The notes under the pieces were generated by a model. The model ran no database searches. It was given only the letters and a program-made list of their open reading frames with translations, and was not told the DNA's origin. Both the position numbers and the translations under genes were made by a program. 64,000 nt of DNA, from contig NMRA01000913.1 in NCBI GenBank assembly GCA_002633005.1, forward strand, positions 32,726-96,725, written 5' to 3'. The stretch comes from Phoronis australis. Lineage: Eukaryota; Phoronida; Phoronidae. Below, one piece after another: positions 1-12,500 of the stretch (position 1 is its first letter; each line of letters starts with the position of its first letter).

Positions 1-424
1 GACCAAAAACATTTGGATTTTTGTTGGATAATTGTTAATGATTTGCATAAATTGATTGAGTCTAGCTTAAGAATAATTGTAATAAGCTTAAGTTTGACTC
101 TTAATTAGATAATTAGATCACGACTCGCAAATCTGTATGTCAATCAATTAGCTAATGCAGCGCTTGCTGTTTAAACCAATAAATTTGCAAAGTCTAACTT
201 GGCAATTGTGCATCATTTTTAAAAATGGACCACTTGAAATATAATATCAGTTGAGACTTGAGTCATAATTTGATTTACGAATGCATATGAAAGTTGTGGT
301 GTGGTATAATATCACGAATTCTGGACAAAAGTCAAACTGAAAAAATCGCCATTTTTTCATTTTCAAAGGCTTTTAACATTGTTACCAACTATGGCCATTA
401 TTTGTCTAATACTGCCGAATAGTA
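1..424. other. AT-rich non-coding sequence, nothing recognised
   Basis: No splice-consistent exon, RNA gene or terminal repeat could be seen on either strand. It probably belongs to an intron of the gene whose exons begin at 3527, because that gene's N-terminal part must lie upstream of the window. Confidence 0.4.
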
Positions 425-1345
425 CTGTAACTGTGATATAGTAGCTGGGGTACAGTAGCTGGGGAACTTAAGTTGGGGTACTGTAGCTTGGGGTACTGTA
501 GCTTGGGGTACAGTAGTTGGGGTACTGTAGCTGGGGTACTCTAGCTGGGGTACAGTACTGGGGACCAGTAGCTGGGGTACACAGGGCTTGGAATTTTCCG
601 CGGAAACGCGGATTTCCGCTTTTTTCAAATGTTCTGTCTGCGCATTTTATTATATTTCCGCGTAAAAAAAAAAAATTGGATTTGATATAAAATTTCCGCG
701 GCAAATTCCTTTCTTACCGCGGCGTTGCCGACGGCGTTCACCTCGAAAAGCAGAAGTTGCTCTTTATGTTTCGGAGGAACGTAAATTGTCAACATTGCCG
801 GGGCATCTGGGATAGCGTGGTGGGATTTTCAATGGCGTCTCGTGTTATTGTAAACCGCGGTGACAAATACTACGGCCCTGCAGCCAAAAATGTGTGGGGG
901 TGGGAGTGGAGGAGTGGATGGATGAGATAAAAAGACGCAGACGCATGCTACTGATGGTGGTAACGTTTTTTTTTTTTAGTCCTACCGATTTTTGTCGGCG
1001 AAAGGTTTACATCGACTATTTCAAGGCTGGGTAGCACGCATGTTTTGGGCCATAAAAGTTTCCGCGTTTTTTGTCATTGGTCATTCCAAGCCCTGGGTAC
1101 AGTACTGGAGTACAGTAGCTGGGGTACAGTACTGGGGTACAGTAGCTGGGTTACAGTAGCTGGGGAACTTTAGTTGGGGTATAGTAGCTGGGGTACAGTG
1201 GTTGGGGTACAGTACTGGGGTACAGTAGCTGAGGTACTGTATCTTGGGTACAGTACTGGGGTACCATAGCTGGGATGCTGAAGCTGGGGTGCTGTAGCTG
1301 GGGTGCTGTAGCTGGGGTACTGTAGCTGGGTTACAGCATAGACAA
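425..1345. repeat. Minisatellite, GCTGGGGTACAGTA-type unit, split by a transposon
   Basis: Units of about 12-15 bp built on GCTGGGGTAC(A)GTA are repeated at 425-581 and again at 1096-1345. The two halves are one array interrupted by the inverted-repeat element at 582-1095. Short open frames rich in Tyr/Ser/Thr/Pro on the minus strand are only translations of the repeat. Confidence 0.85.
582..1095. mobile_element. Short non-autonomous DNA transposon with CAGGGCTTGGAAT ends
   Basis: The left end reads CAGGGCTTGGAAT and the right end is its exact reverse complement, giving 13-bp terminal inverted repeats. GGTACA flanks both ends (576-581 and 1096-1101), which fits a 6-bp target duplication, although the host array also contains this word. 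No transposase frame is present. The CAGGG...CCCTG ends resemble hAT-type elements; the superfamily is inferred. Confidence 0.75.
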
Positions 1346-1782
1346 GTGTTACCTTAGTGCTACTTATAAGAGTTAGAAATTGAAATTTCATTTTTCCGCC
1401 ATATTGTGTCCTAAAACCATCTAGTTGATATGATTCATATCAACTCCATTTTCATAATGAAAATTGAGAAAATAATGTGTTCAGTGATTGCGAAAGGTGG
1501 TTCACGGTGATAACCACATGGTTTTACTAATAAAAAGGTGAATTATAGGTCACATACAATATATTTAGTGAAAATATTAAGACCAGTGTAGTCAAGTTTT
1601 CTTATGTGTATAGGAAAGAAGTTTAGAAAGAATGTTTACGAGTTGTAAGATGCCTAGAGAGAAGTGGTTTCTCAACAAAGCTATTCTCCCAGTTTTGAAT
1701 TAATTGTGGAGGTATCAAAATATGTCTCATTTGCTAATTCCTAGAAATTTTTATTTTATACCAAGAGTTACAGTCTATTTTC
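1346..1782. other. Intronic sequence, no feature seen
   Basis: Unique-looking AT-rich DNA between a minisatellite and an interspersed element. No exon with both splice sites and an open phase was found. Confidence 0.4.
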
Positions 1783-3315
1783 TTTTTATGCGCCCACATA
1801 TTTATATGTGGACGCATTATGCCGTCATCTCTGTCCGTCCGTCCGGCCGTCCGTCCGTCCGGGCGGCGTCCGTCCGGCGTCCGCTGCTCTATCTCCAAAA
1901 CCCTTTGACATACATTCATGAAATTTGGCACATATGTTCCATTCATGAATGGGACGGCATGTGCGAACTTTCGGATGGATCCGACTACCGGTGTGCCCCC
2001 TAGTGGCAATTTTAGTTTTTTACGCTTACCTTTGTATCTTCAAAAGTCCTGAACGGATTTTCATGAAATTTGGTATGTAGGCACCTAGTAGTGAGATGAC
2101 GCTATCCTGCCGTTTTCGGATGGATTCGACATAGTTTGCGCCACCTAGTGGCCATTTTTACTGTTTTCGAGTCTGTTTTTGTGCTTCCACCCCTCTATCA
2201 ACCAAACCGCTCAAAGGATGATTGTGAAAATTGGCATGTATATGCTTACTATGTAGAGGATGGTTGACGATGATTTTCCGACGATTTCGACTACTGTGGC
2301 GCCTCCTAGTGGCAGTTTTGTTTTTTTGCGCCTATGGCTGTATCTCCTAAACCGTTCGCAGGATCTTTACAAATTGTGTAAGTATATTTATATGATGTTA
2401 ACAACGGAAGATGACGACTTTTGGTCGGATCCGACTACCGGTGTGCCCCCTAGTGGCAATTTTAGTTTTTTACGCTTACCTTTGTATCTTCAAAAGTATT
2501 GAACGGATTTTCATGAAATTTGGTATGTAGGCACCTATTAGTGAGATGACGCTATCCTACTGTTTTCAGATGGATTCGACGTAGTTTGCGCCACCTAGTG
2601 GCCATTTTTACTGTTTTCGAGTCTGTATTTTTGCGTCCACCCCTCTATCAACCAAACCGCTCAAAGGATGATTGTGAAAATTGGCGTGTATGTGCTTACT
2701 ATAAGGAAGACAGCTGACAATGATTTTCAGACGATTTGGACTACTGTGGCGCCTCCTAGTGGCAGTTTTGTTTTTTTGCGCCCATGGCTGTATCTCCCAA
2801 ACCGTTTGCAGGATCTTTACTAAATTTAGCAAGTGTATTTATGTGATGTTGACAACGGACGATGACGACTTTAGGATGATTCTGATTACCGGTATGCCTC
2901 TAGTGGCAATTTTAGTATTTGCCTCTAGTGGCAATTTTAGTATTTTACATTGACCTCTGTATTTTCATAGGTCTTCAGGTGTATACTTTGTGTTACTTCG
3001 TGACTGTGAAGGAAAAGTTCCAAGTAGAAATTTGTTTCTGGCATTCTAATGCTGTGCTAATCTCGTATGTTGGTAAATTTGTTTTTAATTCTATGTTTCT
3101 GTGGTGCTTTAAGCAACTGGTGTATAGGATGTGCTTGTATTATGAAGATTACTCACATTTTGCCCCTAGCCTATTGAGGAGACAATGACCATGCCTTTCC
3201 ATTTTGCAAAGTATGCCCTCTACTGGCCACTTTATGGTACCAATAAACAACCCTAGAAGGATACCGTATGCGGTGCAATTGTGGGCGCATTTCAACGCTC
3301 CGCGTTGCTCTTGTT
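1783..3315 (+). mobile_element. HINE/Helentron-like interspersed element, young copy A
   Basis: The left end is TTTTTATGCGCCCACATATT, which contains a palindrome (GCGCCCACATA / TATGTGGACGC). The right end has TGTGGGCGCAT, the reverse complement of ATGCGCCCACA near the left end, then a small hairpin AACGC-TCC-GCGTT and the terminus GCTCTTGTT. Between the ends lie about six degenerate units of ~150 bp, each carrying CCTAGTGGC(A/C)ATTTT and TGTATCTCC(A/T)AAACC(C/G)T. Subterminal inverted repeats, a 3' hairpin and internal repeats are hallmarks of Helentron-associated elements (HINE/DINE-1 type). The copy at 54534-56279 is nearly identical over its 3' half. Open frames inside it are not supported as genes. 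Confidence 0.7.
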
Positions 3316-3526
3316 TCTATTGACGTCTTAGTTCATTATTTTGTATACATATTGTAATGCTATAGTTGTTGTCTCATATTTTTTCAGATTTAGAAATTTG
3401 ATCATTAAGAATTTGCATTGAAAAAGCTGGGTTAAGTTTGTAAGGTGTATTGGAGGCTTGGTCTTGCGTAAGCTGCATTGTCTGAGTTTTTTGTTTTTTA
3501 TGAACAAGGTGCTTCTCTGTTTGCAG

Positions 3527-6500
3527 ACACTGTGTCCCCTACGATCGCCTGAGACCTTTACCTCAAGTTCACCATCATGGTAAGAGTTTTTAATAATTGA
3601 GCATCTTTTTATTGTCTGTATTTGTTGACAATGCTCCATACGTACAGTATTGTGAATGGCCTTGGGCGTGCTCCATGTGCATGCATTCTTAGTAATCAGT
3701 CAAGGGAGACGTTTATCTTTAGTTTGATTTAGTATTGAATGTTGTTGAGTATTTGATACTTATGTGGTTTATTTGTTTGAAGTGCTTTAAAGTTTTCTAA
3801 TGCATTGAATGAGATTTTCACTGTTAACCTATGGCAGGGCGGTCATGCCATATTGTGTATTATACGGATGAATATTGACAGTGTAATGTTGGGGTGTGAA
3901 TGTCTTCAGGTTGTTGGGTGAACTACAAGCGTGGTAGTGGTGGTTTTTACATGAAGCCACCACTCGCCGAGTTTGAAGACGGACATCAAGGCAAGCGCAA
4001 GTCTAAGAGGAAACCTAAGGTACTGATGTTATCTTGACTATAACGATTTATTTTAAAAAATCTTAGCATGTTTGTGCGTGTGTGGTGTTGTGTAACTTGT
4101 AACACCTGTGAAATTGTTGTTCTCCCCGCATATCTCCATCAATCATTTAACATTCAAGTTGCTTCGTATCTTTCGGTCTTTATTATCCATTATCATTTGA
4201 ATTCTCCCTTAAACTTAGTTTGAGCAACCATTGTTATTCAGCTGAATACCTTGTCTAAAAATTGTTTATTTATCTAAAACTGCATTTCAGTTGTTTGAAA
4301 AATCAAACAAATTGAGCTTAAACTTCATCTTTGTAAGTTAATTTGTAAGACTTCTTTACCAAAAATAAATGGTGCTTTATTCAACCAAAAGTGCACACCA
4401 TATTTCCAAGAGTCACTATAATTGCCTGTATGGTCTTTGCAGGACCTCACAAGTATCATGTCAATCCCTCCTCACCTACAGCAGCATGAGGGCACCCCAC
4501 CTTTGGGTCGTGGGACCTTCTGTGGCCCCACTAGGGGGCAGCATCATCAGCAGATGACCATGAGGTTCCAGCATGGTGATGGCTCAACTCGATTCCGCAG
4601 CATTATTAATTCAGCGGGACACCCTGTTAAATCCTGGTTACACGATAAGTACGTGACATGTTGATTGAGGGTTTACTGGCTTAAGTCATAGTATTGTGTT
4701 GATTGAGGGTTTACTGGCTCAAGTCACAGTATTGTGTTAATTGGGGTTTACTGGCTCAAGTCACAGTATTGTGTTGATTGAGGGTTTACTGGCTCAAGTC
4801 ACAGTATTTGTACACGCATGTTTTCTTTCTTATATAACACTATTGAAGAATTAATCATATTCAAAAAAAATTTCAAAAAATAATTGCAGGCGGTCTGGTA
4901 CACTCATGGGTCTAGCAGTGTGGCCCAGTAAAACTCGAACCCACGACCTCGAGTAAAGAAGGCGGGCACCTATCGCACTAGGCCACACTGCCTCCTCAAT
5001 CACATTTGAATACGTTGAGGTCACATATGACATTTGGCTTACGAAATATGCCTCACATGCCTTAATCAGTGAATGAGTGAATGAGTGGATGAGTGAATGG
5101 CACAATATTTGTGGTGGATAACTGCTGATAAAAACCACACTTTCAATAACTGTGAAAATAACAATCATTCAGGTAAGGAGGCTCATTGTGACAAATGCTA
5201 TGACTTTTCACTACTGAAGTCTTAATGTTCATTTCTTGCTTTGATTATAATGTAACTGCTGGTGACCTAGTATGGTTGCTGGTCAATGTATATTTTATGG
5301 GTTGAACAAAATATTGTATCCTGACAATGTCCACATTTGGCTTAACGCGCATCCCAAAATGGTCGACAATTTCACTTTAATATGTAGTCCATACTTTTAT
5401 ACTGTTTGTTAAATTACATTTTTGAATGGCCATATTTTGTTGGAGTTGATTTTTTAATTTGTCTGTTTGAATGTAGTTTTAACTCCAAAAGATGCAGTAA
5501 ATCATGTAAGGGTCATTTCTCTGAAAATAGCATTTTTACCTAAATTGTGTAATAGGTCTTCAATTGCAAGTTACAACTTTTTTAAAGAAAACTACAATTG
5601 TTATATATCCAAGGAGTCCAGTTATATGTAATATATTTTTCAGTTAAAGTCAAGTTATTTTTAATTATTAAGCTGATTAAGTGCTCTTGGTCAAAGTGAG
5701 GCAAGATTTGTCTTTTTTCATTAACTGCATTTTAAATTAATTAATTGTACCATAGTTTATAAACCCATTGTTTTTAAATCAAACAGCTATACATATCTGT
5801 TGACGTGGACAACTCTGGCATAATAGAAATATTTCTTGACATTTCCTGCCTGCACTCTTTTCACAAGTCAGATCTTGTACATGTATCTTGTATAATGTAT
5901 CTTGTATTATGTATCTTGTATATGTATCTTGTTTGGTGGTAGGTATTCTCATATGTGATGGTGTGCATAGAATTGTAGTTTTTATGGAGGGCAGATATCC
6001 AGTGGCGCTTGTAAGGGAAGATTTCACGCTCAACTAAAGGAGTAATGCTGGTCTGATGGCCAGTATTAGAAAGCAACAACTGCTCTATACTTTCTGTTTT
6101 CCTAGATAACTTTAACGTGCACTGTAGAGGAACGAGCATTGTCCATCACTTGTTCAGGTACTATCTGGCCTCCATCTCTCGTGTAATTTTCTATTCCCTG
6201 CTTGCAGTAGATTTAGACCCCCTTTCATCACTGTTCCTCCTCAAAACGTGGCTGTGCCTACATCACCCATGCCAGACATTCCATGTCAACCTGGTAGACC
6301 TGACTTCCAGTTCCCATCAGGTCCTGCCTCTGGTAGACAAGAGATCAACTACCCTCTCATCTCTGCCTCTAGTAGAGGAGAGTTCTTTCCTCCATCTTTT
6401 GTGACCAGCAAGCCACGACCCTGTCCCATCCACCACAGGTAAAATGCATAATTACATGTTTAGCTGCTAATTGATCTCCATTAACCTTTCCTCTTGTACT

Positions 6501-9500
6501 CTTGTAGTTTAGCCACAGTGATTTCTAATTTAGTTTTTCAATTGGGGTGTAACTGAGTCCTGGCCACTGCTATAAACTATGGAGTAATTGTTGAAACTTA
6601 AATCTGTGACCAACAGACACCAAGCCCATATACACAAACCCTTGGTGACCGGCAGACACCAAGCCCACATAGTACCACAGGTGTCCTCAGCTTCTAACCA
6701 TACCCAATACACTATATAGAATACTACAAGGTATTACATGCACTCCGGATTAGAAATTCCACAGGTTTTAAGCTTTAGTCGTCCATAGCAAACACAAAAC
6801 TCAATAAAGTTACACAAAATTGGTTCAACAAACCATGAGGAATTTTTCTTTCTCCCAATACCAATTAAGATGTCCTGCTCTACCAAGCTCGCAACAAATT
6901 CACGGTCAAAGCACAAAAATCTTCGCAAAAGTCTCTGTGTACTATCAATATGCTACTCGGAAATTGCTGGTTTGTCACGGAAGGTCACGACATCAATAAC
7001 CATTTCGTATCCTTCCGTGATGAACCGGCAAATTGCCATCCATTGGTAACTCATCGGATTATTTCGTACCCTATTTAACCTATTTGACTCAAGTGAAGCA
7101 TATTGATAGTACGCAGTGACTTTTTGGGAAGATACTTGTGCTTTGACTGCGAATTTGTTGTGAACACTGTGTAGAGCAGGACATCGTAAATAGTATTGGG
7201 AGAAAGAACAGTTCCTCATGGTTTGTTGAACCTCTGTTTTGTGCAAATTTATTGAGTTTTGTGCTTGCTAGCGACGGCTGAAGTGAAGCACCCATGGAAT
7301 TTCTTAAGTCCGGAGTGTCATACCTTTTAGTATATATTATATTTATAGTGTGTTGGGGACGATCAGAAGCTGAAGATGCCTTTGTATAGTACAAACCCTT
7401 GGTGACTAGCAGACACCAAGCCCATAGTACAAACCCTAGGTGACCAAAGTACATTTTCTAGAGACCTACATCCAGTCTGGGGGTGTAGTCCTAATGAAGA
7501 TTACCATATTTGCCCTAATAAGTGCCCATGCCCCTATAAGCGTCCCCCACACGTTTTCAGACTTCGCTAAAATAAGCGCCCAGTCCATGAACGCCGTGTG
7601 CATGCGAAAAATGCCTTACCTACAGTTCTAAAATTCTACAATAATGTCTTCAATTTATCAATAATATCCGACAGTCCTGAAAAAATTATTGTGCATGGAT
7701 TTACAGACCATGAGCCTTGCCACTATGTCAGTATTTAGCCGTGACTATACACTTCAAACTTCCGCCATGCTTCAAAAAGAACGCACGCGCGAATCGATGA
7801 CTAATAACTTGACCTTTGTTCAGTTAAAAGCACGTGGCCAGGAAGAGCGTGCTGCATTCAAGTACCTGTCATTGAAGATTAGTCTTCAGGAACTATCTAT
7901 TCATGAAAAGAGTATAGCATTGGCAAGAAATAAATACTGGCACTTATTTCCGAAAGTTTCTAATACCGTAAAAGACGTGCATTATTTTCATGGGGGAATT
8001 ATTAAATAAGTCGTAATTACGTGTTTTTAAAGTCAAAATGACCTACTATAGTGAACACTTCCGCACCCTTACACCCCCCGAATCTCGCGAAAAATAACTG
8101 TTAGACTGTCACGCATCCAGTCACCCGGCGACTCAATGACATCGGCCTTACTGAGACAATTCTGGAACGTTCTTTAGCAGATGAGATCAGCAAGTGCTAA
8201 ATAGAACACCGTTTGCTTTACTGCTTGACGTGCTAATTTGAAAGTTACAATATGAACACCTTGATCGTTACATCGCGTTTACTTTGGCAAATGAAGTCTG
8301 ATGACATGCACGCGCTCACTCACACAATACGCAGACAAACTTCAAAACAAACATCACGTGACAACAACGTGTGTTCGTCCAGAGATTTTTTCGTGTTGCG
8401 GAGTACGATCTAGTGCAGATTTGGACTTAATTATGCTGTTTATCCCTACTCCACAGGAACTTAAATATCTTAGGGATGCTATTTTGAAAACTTTAGGAGG
8501 ACTTCAGGTAATTTGTTGAATCGAAACTATATTAATTTTTACTTAAGAATTTAAGTTGACCTATGGGTGATCGCAAGGCAGCGACGCATCAGTCGGGGAG
8601 TTTTCGCACTGGGATTTTCTGAATAATACTCGAAATTAAAAAAAAGCTTGATAGCAAGCGCACTGCAATTTTGTAAAAACTCTATCATAGGTTACAAATG
8701 AGTCACAGAGCGTAAATTTGATGAATTCTAGTTTACGATTTCACCTGTTTTGGAAACCGGGTTTCAACAACTGTTGAGGTATAATAAGCGCCCCCCTTCC
8801 TGAAGCGAGTTTTTCTAAGCGCCCTGGGTGCGAATATGGCAAGTTCCTGGTTATGTGGCTTTTTCAGTGGCACAATATACTGCAGGTTTGGTGTCTGCTG
8901 ATCTCATAGTGACTGTTTGATCATTCCTACCCCTACTTCACACGATCAGATTCAGTTATGTATTGTGTTTTAAAGTTGTTTTATTTTAAGTTGGAAATTC
9001 TTCATGTCTTATTTTGTTTAGTCATTATTTGTTTCCTGTTGGCATGCAAATTAGCAGAATTGTTTGAACGCTCTGTGAAAACAGTGAATGTTAGTATGTT
9101 AGTGGTATATTGTGCACTGTGAATCGGCCTGTTGTTTAAGCACCCCTGCCACTCAGTGGTGCATAAATGTGGCCACTAATAGGCAAGGGGACTTTATAAA
9201 TCAGCTAGTAAGTACACTGCTAGTTTTGAACCCTGGCACAAGATGAGACCAATTTATGAAAGTCAGTGAGTCGTGTATTTCAAAAGGTATTTCTGTTACA
9301 TCATCCAGAACAAGGCAGCGTGGGCTGAATTCTCTAGGTCGCCACTGTTTACAGTTCCATAATTATCCTATTTCAGAAATGTAAGTCACTCGTTGCCAGA
9401 CGATCAAGCCACTCAACGTGGAGATCATGACAGTGAAGAGTTTCCATCTGATGGTGCGTCATTCCCTGCTCTGCCAGTTGCGGTAAGGTGTAAAATTTTG

Positions 9501-12500
9501 ACTATTGCCATTTATGATCGACATATGTCCCGAATAATAAATAAGTGATACGTGCGTCGCAAGCTCGTTACCAGAGATGAAAAGGAGACCGAGGTAGGCG
9601 ATATAAGGTCATTTATTATGACTAGTACAATTACAATAAAATGAATACAGGTAAATAACGTATAATAGGTAATCTCTGGTAAGATGGGCAATAAAAAGCG
9701 CCACAAGAGATGTAAAGACAGCTCATGCCCATCCGCAGGGACGCACAAAGGGAGAGAAATGAAAAGAGATTTGGACTTGGGTGTGGAGATAATAACCTGT
9801 TGGTCGTCCTGGAGAGTGATGGAGAGGACAGGAGGCAGAGGAGTGAGTCTCAGGGTAGAGCAAATGGTAAAAGTCTACAAGTTAGTCAGTGCATGATAAT
9901 CAGATTGCAAACCTTATCGTCCAGATTAAAACCTAACGGTAAAGGGTCATTACCGGAAAGCGGCGGCAAGCTGTGAGGTGAAGCGGGTGGTAGCGGTCCA
10001 GGTCTGGTGGCGGAGACAGCAGCAGGTTGAGGCGCTGGTGCAGGGGCAGTGGTCGATGGAGAAGAGAGCGATGGCACAGGAGTGGACGGCAGCAGTAGTG
10101 AGGGGTCCGCTCGTAGATGCGTGATGACAGAGGCCACGATGGTGGAGACATCGGGAGACGGCTGAGTACCAGGGGTGGTGGCTGCGGTCACCGGGGAAGC
10201 CGGTGACGGGCGAGCGTACGGCGAGTTGATGGAGCTAGATGATCGGCGAGGCATCTGAAAGAGAAAGAACAGGGAGAAGACGGACTAGTACGGGCATGGC
10301 GGGCCACAGGCAATGGGCCGAAGGGTCAAAGGGACACAGGTCAAAAGTGACAAATAACAAATTAAAAACTAAACTGAAACTGAATGGTTATATGAACATG
10401 GGGGGGTGACATAAGGTACCTCCGATAGAGGGCACAGAAGGTGTAGAGACATAATATACAAGGAAGGAAGGGTGGGGGGGGTAGCACACAGTGCTAGTCA
10501 GGCACACAGTGCCGAAAAACGCCTGGACACAGAAGGCACAAAGGGATTGGGAGCACAATGCACACAGTGCTAGGCAGGCAAACGGTGCCGCAAAGCGCCT
10601 CTGACAAAGAGGGCACAAGGAGTGGGGGCACAAGTGTACAAGAAAACAAGGGGGGGAGAGCAAATGAAACAGGACATGAAGGGGATCGAACGCAAGAGTA
10701 AAGTGTGCCGGGGGAGACTGGGCAAAATGGCCCGGCCGGACGTAGTACGAACCAAGACAAGCACAATGAATAGGCATAGTGAGAACATGAAAAAAGAACT
10801 TACCCTGAGGGGCTTGATGGTGCAGGAGAAAGGAAGCGGGAAAGTTGAACAGGAAGGCGAAAGTGAGTAAGTTGTAGACGTAAAATTAAATTTGAATGAG
10901 TTTTGACGTACGACAATGTGGCCGGAACGAAGTGAATTGAAAGCGAGGTTACAATAACAAAGACAAACGCCCCTAAAGACACGTGACAATCATCAGCCTA
11001 TAAGAGCCAAGAGCTGACCAAACTCGAGGCACGTGATAACAGCGGATCCAGGATTTTGAGTTAGCCCAGGGCCGGGGCACAGGAATAACCAAAACTTCGG
11101 CAGATGTGCCCGGCCAGCCTAAAGCATGGGGATGCAGGAGTCTCGAATTTTTGAGGTTGCGGACCTGTTGACAAAAAAAACTGGTAAACCGGGTTTGTTC
11201 AGGCCTATGCATTGTTTATTCGCCCACGAGCCCCCCTGGTTGCGTGCGTGTGCTTATAGTCAGCAATTCGCACCGAACTCCCAAATGGTATCTGTTAAAA
11301 TTTTAGGGGGGGGCATGGCCCCCTTGCCCCCCCCCAAATCCGCCACTGTAGCTGTATTTTGACAATAGTGTTCATACAGGTAGCTGGCTGGCTGGCTGGC
11401 TACGCAAGACGATACGTCATCCAACAGAGTAACTACATTTAATAGAAATATTGCATGCATTTCACTCGCGGTGAGCACATGGACCTGTCTTTTGCCTAAG
11501 TTCCTTTTTCTTCGTTTCGGACTAGTTTACAAATTCCTTTCTCCATGCACTGACTGTGACATTTTGTATACAGACTAATCGCAACGGTTAGCATCTGATT
11601 TGGCAGGAGCACACTGTGTCAATGTTTTTTACTGCACCACTGGAAAATGATAGAATGTTCCGAAAATTCACTCGCCACCTGGGCGACCGGCAAGTGCACT
11701 TCTACTCGCTTAGTACTATTTTACTCGCATTGGCGACTGGGCGAGTGGCTAAGTATATCCCTGCTGATTGTTGCAGTTTTGACAACATTGACCCTCAGTA
11801 TACTTGTATGTAATACAGAGTATTATTGTCACAATGAGGAAAAGTGGTTGTATGTAGTAAGTAAAAGGTAACTGGGACTACCGCTGTTATTTCATTTCCG
11901 GCGGTGTTTTGACAAACATGATTGAAGAAAGTGACATTATATGATATTTTTTCAAAAATTTGAAACAAAAAATGTTGTGTTATGCAAAACTATAACTTTG
12001 CAATAGTACACTGAATACAGAACAGCCATAAACTTCGTCAAAAAAGAGGCCGGACTCCGATAACCGAGTAAAATATGTAATTCCAAAGTAATAAACTGGA
12101 TCAGACATGACATAAGAATGGCCGATCACAAATTAAGAACAATCCTATGAAGGAAATTCTTCGCTGCACCCTTTGTCCTGTCTGTTCGACTACTACTTCA
12201 GTTTGGCAGTACCAACATGACGTTCATTTGACGACTAACTTGTCTGCTTGTTAGAATTGACATGTTCGGTCGCTAAATAACCTGTCTGTTTGTCAAAATT
12301 TAACTAAATAATCTGTCTGTTTGCCAAAACTGAACTAAATAACCTGTCTGTTTGAAAACTTGTTCGTTCGACAGTGTTTATTTATGATCGACATATGTCC
12401 CGGATAATAGATAAATGATACCTGCGTCGCAAGCTCGTTACCAGAGATGAAAAGGAGACTGATGTAGGCGATATAAGGTCGTCTAGTACAATTACAATAA

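Noticed and set aside
2919-3188. 89-codon frame conserved in HINE-like copies A and F
   Set aside because: The copies are nearly identical DNA, so conservation is not evidence of coding; no start context, domain or link to a Rep/helicase.
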